Positions 33,599-43,151 of a DNA stretch of 64,000 nucleotides are shown in pieces (position 1 is the stretch's first letter; each line of letters starts with the position of its first letter). Made by a program: the position numbers and the translations under genes. The stretch spans positions 186,001-250,000 of the forward strand of contig CANLUH010000006.1 in assembly GCA_947494205.1 (NCBI GenBank), read 5' to 3'. This DNA comes from an uncultured Flavobacteriaceae bacterium (lineage in GTDB: Bacteria; Bacteroidota; Bacteroidia; Flavobacteriales; Flavobacteriaceae). The notes under the pieces are model-generated. The model was given only the letters and a program-made list of their open reading frames with translations. It was not told the DNA's origin and ran no database searches.

Positions 33599-35506
33599 TT
33601 ATGAAAAATCTTCGATTTGTATGGTTATCTCTTCCCAATCTTCCATTAATTGAGCAAGCTTATCTTTTTTGGATTGGTAATTATCGAAAAACTTAGGGTC
33701 TGAAACAACTTCATCGTAGTTAGTAGCCAATTCTACATCTACTTCTTTTATTTCTTTTTCTAGCTGATTAATCTTAGATTCTACATTACTTAACTTATTA
33801 TTAAGCGATTTTAATTTTTTCTGTTCTTCGTAAGATTGTTTATTATTTTCTTTTGGAGTTGTTTTTACGATTGTACGTTTTTCTACTTCTCTTAGGTTTT
33901 CTACCTTACGTTGTTCTAAATAATAATCAATGTCACCTAAATACTCTTTTACTTTTTGATCTTTAAATTCGTAAATAGTATTAGTTAATCCTTGTAGAAA
34001 ATCTCTATCGTGAGAGACTAAAATAAGTGTCCCTTCAAAACGCTCTAATGCTTCCTTTAAAACATTTTTAGATTTAATATCTAAGTGATTAGTAGGCTCA
34101 TCCATAATTAAGACGTTGAATGGTTGTAACATTAGTTTTGCTAATGCTAAACGGTTACGTTCTCCTCCAGATAATACTCTTACATATTTATCTACTTCTT
34201 CGCCGCGAAATAAAAAAGAGCCTAATATGTCCCTAACCTTGCTTCTATTGGTTTCGTTTGCAGCATCTATCATAGTATCTAAAACAGTTTTAGTACCGTC
34301 TAGATATTCTGCTTGGTTTTGCGCGAAGTATCCAATTTGTACATTATGCCCTAGTTTTAATTCGCCATCGTGTTCTATATCTCCAACTAAAATTTTAGCT
34401 AAGGTTGATTTTCCTTGACCATTTTGCCCAACAAATGCTGTTTTAATATCACGCTCTATCATAATATCTATGTTAGACAATACTTGATTGTCTCCATAGT
34501 TTTTAGAAATCGCATTGGTTTCTACTACAACTTTACCTGGAACTATAGAAACAGGAAAGTTTAAAGTCATAACGCTATTATCGTCTTCGTCTACTTCAAT
34601 ACGCTCAATTTTGTCTAACTTTTTAATGAGCGATTGTGCCATTGTTGCTTTAGATGCTTTTGCTCTAAACTTTTCTATAAGCTTCTCTGTTTGTTCTATT
34701 TGCTTTTGCTGATTTTTTTGCGACGCTAATTGTTGTGTGCGTATTTCTTCACGTAATACTAAGTACTTGGTGTATGGTTTTGGATAATCGTAAATGCGGC
34801 CTAATGAAATTTCAATAGTTCTATTAGTTACATTATCTAAAAACATTTTATCGTGAGATACTATTGCTACCGCTCCAAAATAGTTTTTTAAAAATCCTTC
34901 TAACCAAATAATAGATTCTATATCTAAGTGGTTAGTAGGCTCATCTAATAATAGTATATCGTTACTTTGTAATAATAACTTTGCTAACTCTATTCGCATT
35001 CTCCATCCTCCAGAAAAGGTATCGGTAAGCTTATTAAAATCTTCACGTTTAAACCCTAATCCTTGTAATATTTTTTCAGTTTCGCCTTGGTAGTTATAAC
35101 CTCCTAATATTTCGTATTGGTGTTGTGCTTCGTTAAGGTCTATCATTAATTGGTTGTAAGCTTCGCTTTCGTAGTCTGTTCGCTCAGCTAACTGGTTATT
35201 AATATCTTCCATCTGGACCTCTATTGCTTTTATTTCTGTAAAAGCTTGGTAAGACTCTTCTAATACCGTTCGGCCTAGAATAAAATCTATGTCTTGTTTT
35301 AAAAATCCAATTTTTAGTGTTTTATCGGCTGCAATTTGTCCAGAATCTGGCTCTAATTCTTTTGCTAAAATTTTTAGCATTGTAGATTTTCCTGCACCGT
35401 TTTTTCCTATTAGTCCAACTCTATCGCCATTACCTAATTTAAAGGTTATGTCTTCGAATAGGTATTCTCCTTGAAAGGCTATTGATAAATTATGAATATT
35501 AAGCAT
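33599..35506 (-). CDS. ABC-F family ATPase (ribosome-associated type)
   Basis: The 635-residue soluble protein has two ATPase domains and no membrane part. P-loops are GLIGKNGAGKST (about 32) and AFVGQNGQGKST (about 350). Signatures are FSGGWRMRI and LSGGERNRL. Walker B ends are both LLDEPTNHLD or IMDEPTNHLD. An arm/linker lies between the domains and a C-terminal coiled coil of about 80 residues follows (KKLKSLNNKLSNVESKINQ). ABC-F proteins act on the ribosome in translation control or antibiotic protection; the general flavobacterial copy is probably housekeeping. Confidence 0.92.
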   Translation of the reverse strand: MLNIHNLSIAFQGEYLFEDITFKLGNGDRVGLIGKNGAGKSTMLKILAKELEPDSGQIAADKTLKIGFLKQDIDFILGRTVLEESYQAFTEIKAIEVQMEDINNQLAERTDYESEAYNQLMIDLNEAQHQYEILGGYNYQGETEKILQGLGFKREDFNKLTDTFSGGWRMRIELAKLLLQSNDILLLDEPTNHLDIESIIWLEGFLKNYFGAVAIVSHDKMFLDNVTNRTIEISLGRIYDYPKPYTKYLVLREEIRTQQLASQKNQQKQIEQTEKLIEKFRAKASKATMAQSLIKKLDKIERIEVDEDDNSVMTLNFPVSIVPGKVVVETNAISKNYGDNQVLSNIDIMIERDIKTAFVGQNGQGKSTLAKILVGDIEHDGELKLGHNVQIGYFAQNQAEYLDGTKTVLDTMIDAANETNRSKVRDILGSFLFRGEEVDKYVRVLSGGERNRLALAKLMLQPFNVLIMDEPTNHLDIKSKNVLKEALERFEGTLILVSHDRDFLQGLTNTIYEFKDQKVKEYLGDIDYYLEQRKVENLREVEKRTIVKTTPKENNKQSYEEQKKLKSLNNKLSNVESKINQLEKEIKEVDVELATNYDEVVSDPKFFDNYQSKKDKLAQLMEDWEEITIQIEDFS

Positions 35507-35546
35507 AGAATTGTGACTCTTGTTACTAAGTTTTAAACCGACAACT

Positions 35547-35628
35547 CTTAACTTTGTATCTATAATTCTGAATACATAGAGTTAGGATTTAAATCTATTA
35601 TTATTTCTCTTTCGAGATTGCAAAAGTA
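35547..35628. promoter_or_regulatory. Two divergent -7 elements
   Basis: TAACTTTG (35547-35554, plus) would serve the DUF983 gene, and TACTTTTG (complement of 35621-35628, minus) would serve the ABC-F gene. Their transcripts would overlap by roughly 60-70 nt in opposite directions. Neither has a clear TTG at -33, so both are tentative. Confidence 0.35.
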
Positions 35629-35639
35629 CATTATTTTAT

Positions 35640-36020
35640 ATGTTTAAAAAAGGGACAAAAATATATGGCATATTAAAAGGGGTTTGTCCTAAATGCCATA
35701 ACGAATCGATGTATAAAAACTCTAATCCTTACGCTTTGCGGGAAGCACTAGATATGCATGAACGTTGCAGCCACTGCAATACGAAATATAAAATTGAACC
35801 TTCTTTTTTTTATGGGTCTATGTATGTAAGTTACGGTGTTGGTATTGCTTTTGCTGTCGCTGTTTTTGTTATAAGCTATCTAATTCTAGAAACTAATTTA
35901 AAAGTAGCTTTTGGTGCCATCGTTATTACTTTAATTGTTTTTATGCCAATTATTATGCGTATCTCAAGAAATATTTGGATAAATCTTTTTATGAGTTATG
36001 ATAAATCGAAAGTAAAATAA
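35640..36020 (+). CDS. DUF983 zinc-ribbon membrane protein
   Basis: The 126 residues have two Cys pairs at the N-terminus, CPKC (about residue 19) and CSHC (about 45), followed by IEPSFFYGSMYVSY and two membrane helices (about 62-80 and 85-103). This is the full DUF983 pattern. Function is unknown; some relatives sit near cytochrome oxidase genes but none are near here. It is convergent with the flavoprotein gene, with 1 nt between the two stops. Confidence 0.9.
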   Translation: MFKKGTKIYGILKGVCPKCHNESMYKNSNPYALREALDMHERCSHCNTKYKIEPSFFYGSMYVSYGVGIAFAVAVFVISYLILETNLKVAFGAIVITLIVFMPIIMRISRNIWINLFMSYDKSKVK

Positions 36021-36021
36021 A

Positions 36022-37083
36022 CTATCTAAAGTCTTTGAAGCGTTTAATATCTATTTCTTCATTTAAAGCTTCATTGTTTTCTATAAAATTATATAATTGG
36101 TTTGCTACATAGGGTCCAATCATAACACCTCGAGTTCCTAAACCATTAAGTACATAAACATTTTCACACTCTTTATGTCGTCCAACAAGCGGTCTTCTAT
36201 CTTTTGTTGTTGGTCTAATAGCTGCTACTTGATTTACAACTTCATAATCGCATGTAATTAGCGTTTTAAGCTTTTCTAAAAGCTCTTCTCTGGCTTTAGG
36301 TGTTATTGTGTTTGTTTTATCTACTCTATCGTATGTAGAGCCAATTCTATATAAATCGTTACCTATTGGTATAATAAATACACTAGACTTTAAAACAAAA
36401 TCTATTTTAAGTTCTGGTGCGTGTATAGTTACTAACTCTCCTTTTACTCCAGTTAAGGGCAGTTCTTTAAAGAAAGGGTTTTGTTTTAAGCCAAAACCTT
36501 CTGCAAAAATAATGTGCTTTGCTATTATTCCTTTATAAGATAAAGAAGTTTCTTTTAGTTCTAAATCATCATAATTAAATACTTCTTTTTTTAATTTCTT
36601 ATTTGTTTCAAGAAAGGCTTTATAAGATTCTACCAACAACTTAGTATCGATTCGTCCTGTATCCAGAACTTCTCCCATACCAAAAGCTGCTTCTAAATTC
36701 TCATTCTTATTATCATGAATTTTAGTCGATAATAAGGGGCTTAAATTTGGTTTATCGGAAGCTGCAAACCAATCATTTTGTTCTTCTATAGAAGAAAACT
36801 TCCTATAAACTGGTACTTTAAAATCTAATGTAGTGTTGAGTCGTTTTTCAATTTGTTCGTATACAGGCAAAGCCAATTCTAATTGTTCTTTGCTTTTCCA
36901 AACACTTGTAAAACGCTTTAGAATGACTGGATTATATAAACCTCCAGCTACTGATGAAGATTGTTGCGATTCATTATCGAACACTATAAATGTTTTATTG
37001 TTTGCTATTAATTTTTCGCAGAAACTAATACCTGCTAAACCACAGCCTATAATAATATAATCGAATTCTTCCAGTTTTGTCAT
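36022..37083 (-). CDS. FAD-dependent amino-acid-oxidase-like oxidoreductase
   Basis: The 353-residue DAO-family protein has an N-terminal FAD-binding motif YIIIGCGLAGISFCEKL (G-x-G-x-x-G) and AGGLYNPVILKRF after the first strands. Near the C-terminus is RPTTKDRRPLVGRHKE, followed by LNGLGTRGVMIGPYVA, which is the late FAD-contact pattern of glycine/D-amino-acid oxidases and of the MnmC oxidase half. It is standalone, with no methyltransferase fusion. The substrate cannot be read from sequence. Confidence 0.85.
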   Translation of the reverse strand: MTKLEEFDYIIIGCGLAGISFCEKLIANNKTFIVFDNESQQSSSVAGGLYNPVILKRFTSVWKSKEQLELALPVYEQIEKRLNTTLDFKVPVYRKFSSIEEQNDWFAASDKPNLSPLLSTKIHDNKNENLEAAFGMGEVLDTGRIDTKLLVESYKAFLETNKKLKKEVFNYDDLELKETSLSYKGIIAKHIIFAEGFGLKQNPFFKELPLTGVKGELVTIHAPELKIDFVLKSSVFIIPIGNDLYRIGSTYDRVDKTNTITPKAREELLEKLKTLITCDYEVVNQVAAIRPTTKDRRPLVGRHKECENVYVLNGLGTRGVMIGPYVANQLYNFIENNEALNEEIDIKRFKDFR

Positions 37084-37140
37084 GATACGAAGATACTAAG
37101 TATTCGTTATGTAATGAACTAAAAAATATACTAACAAAAA

Positions 37141-37164
37141 ACGCTCACTTAATTAAGTGAGCGT
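37141..37164. terminator. Terminator downstream of gldN
   Basis: A 24-bp perfect palindrome (ACGCTCACTTAA and its complement) has A and T runs on both sides, so it works in both orientations. It closes the gldKLMN operon. Confidence 0.85.
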
Positions 37165-37189
37165 TTTATAAATTATATACTTTATGTGA

Positions 37190-38089
37190 TTAGTAAGACC
37201 ACATGTCTAATTCAAAGTTTCTAATTTTATCTTTAATTCTATCAGATTCTAGTAACTGCATTAATGCATTTTCGGCAATGTATTCATTTACTTCTCTATC
37301 TCCGTATACATTTTCTTCTTTATAAATCACACTATTAAAACGTCTAGCGTTTAAAATGTGATCGAAAGAGAAAGGTACGGCACTGTTTTTAGCATTAAAT
37401 GATTTTGCTTGATGTAATACATCTCTTGCGTCTGGGAAGAATACCCAAAATAATTCATTAGGCTCTTTGTCATCTTCATTATCTGAATCTAAGAAGTTAA
37501 CATCTGGTGCAGCTGGTGCTATACCTAATAATCTATATTTTAATTCTCCTTGACGTTTGTCGAAATACCATAATCCTTTTATAAAATATGCACTAACATG
37601 AAAAGACGCTATTTCAGTTTTTGTAATGTACTCAGGATCAACACGACCATCTGAGTTAAACTGATCGTAACCAATATCTAAGGTATCAATTTTTGTAGTG
37701 ATATCTTTCATCTCTTGTGGTGTACGTTGTCCAGTAAAATAAGAATCGCTGTAAACGTTCTTTATTTTACCTTCAGCAATAGCTTTTGTTAATACATCGT
37801 AAAGAGAACGTCTGTTACTTCCAATGTTATTAGTATCTATAGGGTAATATAATGGAAAATTTACACGCTCATCTAGAACAATTTTCTCCCAAGTCATTTT
37901 AGCGAACATAATATCTCTATCACCAACATAACCATATTCTAACGGGTTATCGTTATCTATAGCGTTTTGCGCTTCAGTCTTCACTCCTATTTCATCAGGA
38001 CTTTTAGCATTTAATATGTTAGCTTGAGCAAAAGCACTTGTAGCTACACATAAGCCAAAAACAACTGATAATAATGATTTATAATTCAT
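37190..38089 (-). CDS. gldN: Type IX secretion/gliding protein GldN
   Basis: The 299-residue periplasmic protein has a signal peptide ending near TSAFAQ. The body has WEKIVLDERVNFPLYYPID, EIASFHVSAYFIKGLWYFDK and YREVNEYI-type segments typical of GldN/PorN. In the known system GldN forms the periplasmic ring with the lipoprotein GldK. It is last of gldK-gldL-gldM-gldN, 40 nt after gldM. Normal length. Confidence 0.95.
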   Translation of the reverse strand: MNYKSLLSVVFGLCVATSAFAQANILNAKSPDEIGVKTEAQNAIDNDNPLEYGYVGDRDIMFAKMTWEKIVLDERVNFPLYYPIDTNNIGSNRRSLYDVLTKAIAEGKIKNVYSDSYFTGQRTPQEMKDITTKIDTLDIGYDQFNSDGRVDPEYITKTEIASFHVSAYFIKGLWYFDKRQGELKYRLLGIAPAAPDVNFLDSDNEDDKEPNELFWVFFPDARDVLHQAKSFNAKNSAVPFSFDHILNARRFNSVIYKEENVYGDREVNEYIAENALMQLLESDRIKDKIRNFELDMWSY

Positions 38090-38129
38090 TCTAAAATAAT
38101 TTAATTTTTAATAATTAAAGATCTTATAA

Positions 38130-39698
38130 TTAATCTGCTAATTGTATAATAATTGGAGCAGCTGGTTTAATTTTAGGCCCTGAAGATTTTGATTTAATAT
38201 CAAAAATCTGAACAGTAGCTCCTCTTCTTGCTTTACTTAATGCGCCTTTAGCCGCACCGTTAAGTTTATTTCCTGCTACAGTAATACTTGGCTGACCAGG
38301 CACTTTAAATTTGAATCCTGTTACTCTTAATGGTAATTCAAAATCGAAATCATTTAATACAGCTTTTACAGTAGCTACAGAAACATTTTTTCTAGGTAAT
38401 TTTTTAGTAGAACCTTGTTGTCCTAAAATCTCACCGAAAGGTGCTGGAATATCTTTAATTCTAAATGTTTTCTTATCTGGAGCTTTCGATCCATCATCTA
38501 ATGTTGCTGTTACATTAATAGTAACTTCTCTACCTGAACCTGGTGTCATAATATATTGTCCAACTTTACTTCCTTTTCTCAACCCTGTCGCACTTGCAGA
38601 TACTTTATTATCTGGTACTCCAGCGAAAGAAATAGTCATTGGGTTTGGTACACCACGGTATACCACATTCATTTTGTCTGCAGATATTGTAGCAGAATTA
38701 GGTCTTGGTACTACAACATAGTTTCCTACAATAGGAATATCTAAAGGCTTACCATCTTCTAAAAATGTAAAGTTACCTTTAACATCATGTTCTCCAACAT
38801 TACCTACATTAAAATCTAATGTAGCTGCTCCTGTTGAGTCGATAGCATTAGCTAAATCAATTTCTTGACCTTGTACCATTAATTTAGTAGGAGTAACATT
38901 AGCATATTTACCTAATACCACTCTACCTTGGAATTTTTCTCCAGCAAAGAATGCAGATTTATCTGCTAAGATAATTGCCTTGTAATTCTTTAATGATACT
39001 GCTTCTGTTACTAAGTTTCCTAGAAAACCATTATACATGTTAGTCTCAGTAGCTTTAACATCATTTTGCATTGCTGTTAACTTTGTGTAAGATGCAATAG
39101 CTGGGAATCCTTGGAAATGGTAATCTAACCATTTTTTATTAACTCCGTCATTATCTTTAACATCACTTAAATCAAAACGATCATCAAAACTTTCTATTAC
39201 TTTAGTCCATTTAACATCGTCTCCAACAATTTCTTTTATGTCTGTCTTGTACTTCTCAATTCTTGCTACGATTTCATCACCTCGTTTTGTTAAACGATCT
39301 CCAGTAAACCATAACTCATTAAGTTTGTCTCCTTTATCCATAGACTCGTAAGGTAACACACCTTTCTCATCTCTTTCGTATCCTCCTTTAGTAATAATAT
39401 CTTCTTGCTTTACGCCTTCAATAAATTTATAAAAATCGTCTGATACTTTACTTATTTGCTGTGCTTTACTAGCAACAACTGCAAATTCTTGTGGCTTTTC
39501 TTCAGCTTTTCCTTTTAGTTGCTCAAGAATACCATTATTTGTAGCGGCAGCTAATTCATTAGCTGTACCGAACTTTGCGTTCATTAACCCAAATGCAGAT
39601 AATACTTCTTTTGACATTGTCATTGCAATCATAGCAATGAATACCAAGTACATTAGGTTAATCATTTTCTGCCTTGCGGACTGTTTTCCTCCTGCCAT
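38130..39698 (-). CDS. gldM: Type IX secretion/gliding motor protein GldM
   Basis: The 522 residues have one N-terminal membrane helix (about 12-32, INLMYLVFIAMIAM) after the signature SARQKMINLMYLV, followed by a long periplasmic domain set (D1-D4). It pairs with GldL as the proton-driven rotary motor of type IX secretion and gliding. Regions such as AGVPDNKVSASATGLRKG belong to the distal domains that contact GldK/GldN. Intact. Confidence 0.96.
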   Translation of the reverse strand: MAGGKQSARQKMINLMYLVFIAMIAMTMSKEVLSAFGLMNAKFGTANELAAATNNGILEQLKGKAEEKPQEFAVVASKAQQISKVSDDFYKFIEGVKQEDIITKGGYERDEKGVLPYESMDKGDKLNELWFTGDRLTKRGDEIVARIEKYKTDIKEIVGDDVKWTKVIESFDDRFDLSDVKDNDGVNKKWLDYHFQGFPAIASYTKLTAMQNDVKATETNMYNGFLGNLVTEAVSLKNYKAIILADKSAFFAGEKFQGRVVLGKYANVTPTKLMVQGQEIDLANAIDSTGAATLDFNVGNVGEHDVKGNFTFLEDGKPLDIPIVGNYVVVPRPNSATISADKMNVVYRGVPNPMTISFAGVPDNKVSASATGLRKGSKVGQYIMTPGSGREVTINVTATLDDGSKAPDKKTFRIKDIPAPFGEILGQQGSTKKLPRKNVSVATVKAVLNDFDFELPLRVTGFKFKVPGQPSITVAGNKLNGAAKGALSKARRGATVQIFDIKSKSSGPKIKPAAPIIIQLAD

Positions 39699-39745
39699 TT
39701 CTAATTAGTTTTTTTAAGTTATTATTAATTTATACTAACTTCTAA

Positions 39746-40378
39746 TTAGTTTTTGTTCATTGCAGATAACATTCCTCCGTAAACACCATTTAAAGATGAT
39801 AAGTTAGATGCTAAAGATTGCATTTGCTCTTTTAACTTAGTTGCATTTTCTACAGCTTCTTCATTAATTGTAGCTTGACGGTTAGCACTTTCCATTTGTA
39901 CTTTGTATAAGCTATTTAAAGATTCCATTTGTGCAGCAGCTAAAGACATTTCTTCACCATACTTTTTAGTAGCAGCAATAGAATCTACAGTTGGAGAAAT
40001 TCCTTTTGCAGCGCCTTCGAAGTTTTTAATACTAGTTCCCAAGCTAGCCATTAATTCTCCATCTATTTTTGCTTCTTTTAATAAGTTATCTAATTTTTTA
40101 GATAATAATCCCTCAGCGTCTTTTGGCTCTTCTTTTTTCCCTTTTTTAGTTGCAACTCCTCCTGCTAATTCTGGGTAAACTAAAGACCAATCTAAATCTC
40201 CTGCTTGTCTTTCGAAAGCTGATATTGTAAATACAACAGCTTCAACAATCATTCCTATCGTTAAGATAAGTGATCCATAAGGCCAGTGTTGAATTTTGAA
40301 AAGCGCTCCGATAATAACGATTGCCGCTCCTAGTCCATAGACCATATTCATTGACGAGATTTTCCCTTTTTGTGCCAT
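39746..40378 (-). CDS. gldL: Type IX secretion/gliding motor protein GldL
   Basis: The 210 residues have two membrane helices near the N-terminus (about 8-28 and 33-54, in a GAAIVIIGALFKIQHWPYGS context) that contain the glutamate expected for proton use (IVEAVVF). A cytoplasmic helical tail follows (about 85-210). It surrounds GldM helices in the motor complex. Gap of 47 nt to gldM. Intact. Confidence 0.96.
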   Translation of the reverse strand: MAQKGKISSMNMVYGLGAAIVIIGALFKIQHWPYGSLILTIGMIVEAVVFTISAFERQAGDLDWSLVYPELAGGVATKKGKKEEPKDAEGLLSKKLDNLLKEAKIDGELMASLGTSIKNFEGAAKGISPTVDSIAATKKYGEEMSLAAAQMESLNSLYKVQMESANRQATINEEAVENATKLKEQMQSLASNLSSLNGVYGGMLSAMNKN

Positions 40379-40446
40379 AATTTCTAATTTTTAAGTAGTT
40401 AATTTTTAATTTTTGTTATTTAAGTAGGTAATATATTTACAGTATT

Positions 40447-41817
40447 TTATTGTCTTGCATTAGCAGTTACATCTGTACCCATGTAATCTTGGATAGTTCT
40501 AAAACCAATGTAACTTCTTGCTGAATCTGCGTATTCGTAATCTCTTGAACTTACTTGTAAAAAGTATGCTACGTCTTTCCAAGACCCTCCTCTAACAACC
40601 TTACGGTGGTTATTTTTATCGTTTACACTTGGATTAATTGTTGATGCAAATTCGTATGATGATGGGTCGTATGAAGAATCTACCCATTCTGCAACATTTC
40701 CTGCCATGTTATATAAGTTGAAGTCATTTGCTTCGTATGCATCTGCTTCCACTGTATATAACGCTTGATCTGCTGCGTAATCACCACGTAAAGGTTTAAA
40801 GTTTGCCATGAAACATCCTCTATCGTTTTTAGCATAAGGTCCTCCCCATGGGAATGTTCCTGCTTGCAGACCTCCTCTAGCAGCATATTCCCATTGTGCT
40901 TCTGAAGGTAATCTGTAACGACTTACGTTGTGTATTTTTTTCTTTTTCCTGTATTCATTGTGGTGCATTGTTCTCCACTCACAGAATGCTTTTGCTTGTT
41001 TCCATGTTACTCCAACTACTGGATAATCACTATAAGCATCATGCCAGAAGTAATCGTTGTGCATAGGCTCGTTATAAGAGTATGCAAAATCTCTAATCCA
41101 TGCAGTAGTATCTGGATAAATCTCTACTTCTTCTTTAACAATAACATCTTTACGTCTTAAGCTTCTATCTTTAGCAGCTTTTTGAATATCCATATAAGTG
41201 TATTGGAATTTAAATTTTGTAACATCCCAAGTACGTTGTCCATTATATGATTCTTCTAATGGAATATACATAGTATCCATTACTTCTACATAGTATTCAT
41301 CTGGGTATTCAGCAGTATCGAATATTAAATCTACATCGTGATTTAATTTTCTTCCTTCGTAACCAGTTTCACCTAATCCGCTGTAGTTATCAATCATATA
41401 CTTTTCGTAAGCAGACATATCTGTTGTATCTGCATCTTTAAAAGCAAATTGACCTATACCATCTGATTCTGGATCTGTTTCACCAACTTCATCTGCTAAG
41501 ATTGCTAATTTTGTTCTAATGGTAGAGTCTCTAACCCATTCCACGAACTGACGGTACTCACTATTAGTGATTTCTGTTTCATCCATATAAAAGGATGCTA
41601 CGGTAACTGTCTTTGCAGGTGCGTCTTGAATACCAGCTAAATCATCATCAGCTTTACCCATAATAAAAGCGCCTCCAGGCACTAAAGTCATCCCATAGGG
41701 TTTTTCTGGATGCCATTTCTTTCCTTTAACACCTACTAACTGGCCCTTATCTTTAGAGCCGCAACTTGCTAAAAGTGCCAAAACTGCCGTTAATAATACA
41801 AACTTCTTCATATTCAT
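40447..41817 (-). CDS. gldK: Type IX secretion/gliding lipoprotein GldK
   Basis: The 456-residue outer-membrane lipoprotein has a signal with lipobox LLASC (Cys about residue 19). The rest is a formylglycine-generating-enzyme-like fold (FGE-sulfatase domain): YGMTLVPGGAFIMGK, SFYMDETEITNSEYRQFV, VVGVTWKQAKAFCEWR, YRLPSEAQWEYAARGG and VVRGGSWKD. It builds the periplasmic ring with GldN. First gene of the operon, 68 nt from gldL. Confidence 0.96.
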   Translation of the reverse strand: MNMKKFVLLTAVLALLASCGSKDKGQLVGVKGKKWHPEKPYGMTLVPGGAFIMGKADDDLAGIQDAPAKTVTVASFYMDETEITNSEYRQFVEWVRDSTIRTKLAILADEVGETDPESDGIGQFAFKDADTTDMSAYEKYMIDNYSGLGETGYEGRKLNHDVDLIFDTAEYPDEYYVEVMDTMYIPLEESYNGQRTWDVTKFKFQYTYMDIQKAAKDRSLRRKDVIVKEEVEIYPDTTAWIRDFAYSYNEPMHNDYFWHDAYSDYPVVGVTWKQAKAFCEWRTMHHNEYRKKKKIHNVSRYRLPSEAQWEYAARGGLQAGTFPWGGPYAKNDRGCFMANFKPLRGDYAADQALYTVEADAYEANDFNLYNMAGNVAEWVDSSYDPSSYEFASTINPSVNDKNNHRKVVRGGSWKDVAYFLQVSSRDYEYADSARSYIGFRTIQDYMGTDVTANARQ

Positions 41818-41861
41818 AGAAAACTCGAGGTTAATTAATTACTCTTAATTTTTTAAGAGCG

Positions 41862-41892
41862 TAAACATATTTATATATTTTTTAAAAAACAA
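41862..41892 (-). promoter_or_regulatory. Candidate promoter of gldKLMN
   Basis: On the minus strand TTG (41890-41892), 20 nt, then TATGTTTA (41862-41869), one base off TAnnTTTG. It lies about 45 nt before gldK. The gap from the arginase-like stop (41982) shows no terminator, so read-through from topA is also possible. Confidence 0.4.
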
Positions 41893-41981
41893 CTTTTTCG
41901 ATAAAAAAAATTACATTTAATCGTTAAAAACAAACTCTTTAACGATATTCATTGTATTTTTCTTAACATTTAACTTTTGCC

Positions 41982-43148
41982 TTAAACGCTGTTTTTTTGA
42001 TACGCTTTATACCATCTATCAGGTATCTTGCCATTACACGCATCTAAATAATCTTGATGTGTACATGGTAATAACGTATGCTTTTTTAATTTATTATTAA
42101 CATTTGATAAAAAAGGTATTTCTATCCACCATCTTCCTGTTTTTGTGCTTTTGTAAAACACTAACTCTTGTGAATCTGCTAATGTAATGAATTTTTGATG
42201 ATTATTTCCTGTTACAAAATCATCATCTTTTATTCTATAATTAACACCTTCTATAAAATACCAGAGCATTTGAGCTATTAACATTGCTGTTACTTCATCA
42301 TCATAAGAAGGCTTATACTCAAATATACCAAATGCGGTTACTTTATTACTTATTCCTGCATAACGTGCTACTGCACATATTTCTTTACCATTTAATCCAT
42401 TAGGAGACAATCGTTGTTTTAAGCTTACTTCTGATGCTTTTACAGAGCCTAAGTCTACACTAACTAGATTGGCATCCCTCATTACAGGTTCTACTATAGT
42501 AATATCATTAGAAACCTCTCCCAATCTATACGATTCAAAATACAATGCTTCCATTAGGTCTATTTCTTCTTGCGAATTAAAATAGGTTTGATATCCTAAA
42601 GTAGCATAGTTAAACAAATTATAGGGTTGATCTAAAATAATCTTCCCAACAAAACTTGTATTTTTTATTGGTTTTGCAGAATCTCCTAAATCGAATTTAG
42701 AATCTACATTAACAATGTTAACCATTGGCACCAAGTTATCGTATGCTCTATATACGGCGTAAGTTAAATCTTGACTCCCACCTAATATAACAGGGATAAT
42801 TTTTTTCTGAATTAAAATACTTACTGTTGTCTTTAAGGCAAAATAAGTATCTTCAACAGATTCTCCTGCGTTTATATTTCCTAAATCGGCTACGGTTGTA
42901 TTCCAGCTTCCTGGAAATAAAGCATAAAACGATTTCCTCACTTCATTTAACTCAAAAGACTCTCCTATATAATTAACGTCATTCCTATTTTCTAACACTC
43001 CTATTATAGCTATAGAAACGCCATCTAAATCTGGAATCCCGTTTTGTAACGAGTGAATTTTTAATTTTCTGCCGATGGCTTGCATAGATAACAACTCGTT
43101 GTGAGCTAAAACTATATCGGATACTGGCGATAAAAAATTAAAATTCAT
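41982..43148 (-). CDS. Arginase-fold protein lacking metal ligands (annotated elsewhere as formimidoylglutamase)
   Basis: The 388-residue ureohydrolase-fold protein is recognisable from IIPVILGGSQDLTYAVYRAY and NIVNVDSKFDLGD, and from DANLVSVDLGSVKASEV plus AFGIFEYKPSYDDEVTAML. The manganese-binding motifs of active enzymes are GGDH, DAH-x-D and D-x-D-x-x-DP. Here they read GGSQ, VDSKFD and VDLGSVKA, so nearly all metal ligands are lost. It follows topA by 3 nt and precedes gldKLMN. It is probably a non-enzymatic scaffold or regulator, possibly tied to the type IX machinery. Confidence 0.85.
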   Translation of the reverse strand: MNFNFLSPVSDIVLAHNELLSMQAIGRKLKIHSLQNGIPDLDGVSIAIIGVLENRNDVNYIGESFELNEVRKSFYALFPGSWNTTVADLGNINAGESVEDTYFALKTTVSILIQKKIIPVILGGSQDLTYAVYRAYDNLVPMVNIVNVDSKFDLGDSAKPIKNTSFVGKIILDQPYNLFNYATLGYQTYFNSQEEIDLMEALYFESYRLGEVSNDITIVEPVMRDANLVSVDLGSVKASEVSLKQRLSPNGLNGKEICAVARYAGISNKVTAFGIFEYKPSYDDEVTAMLIAQMLWYFIEGVNYRIKDDDFVTGNNHQKFITLADSQELVFYKSTKTGRWWIEIPFLSNVNNKLKKHTLLPCTHQDYLDACNGKIPDRWYKAYQKNSV

Positions 43149-43151
43149 GTA

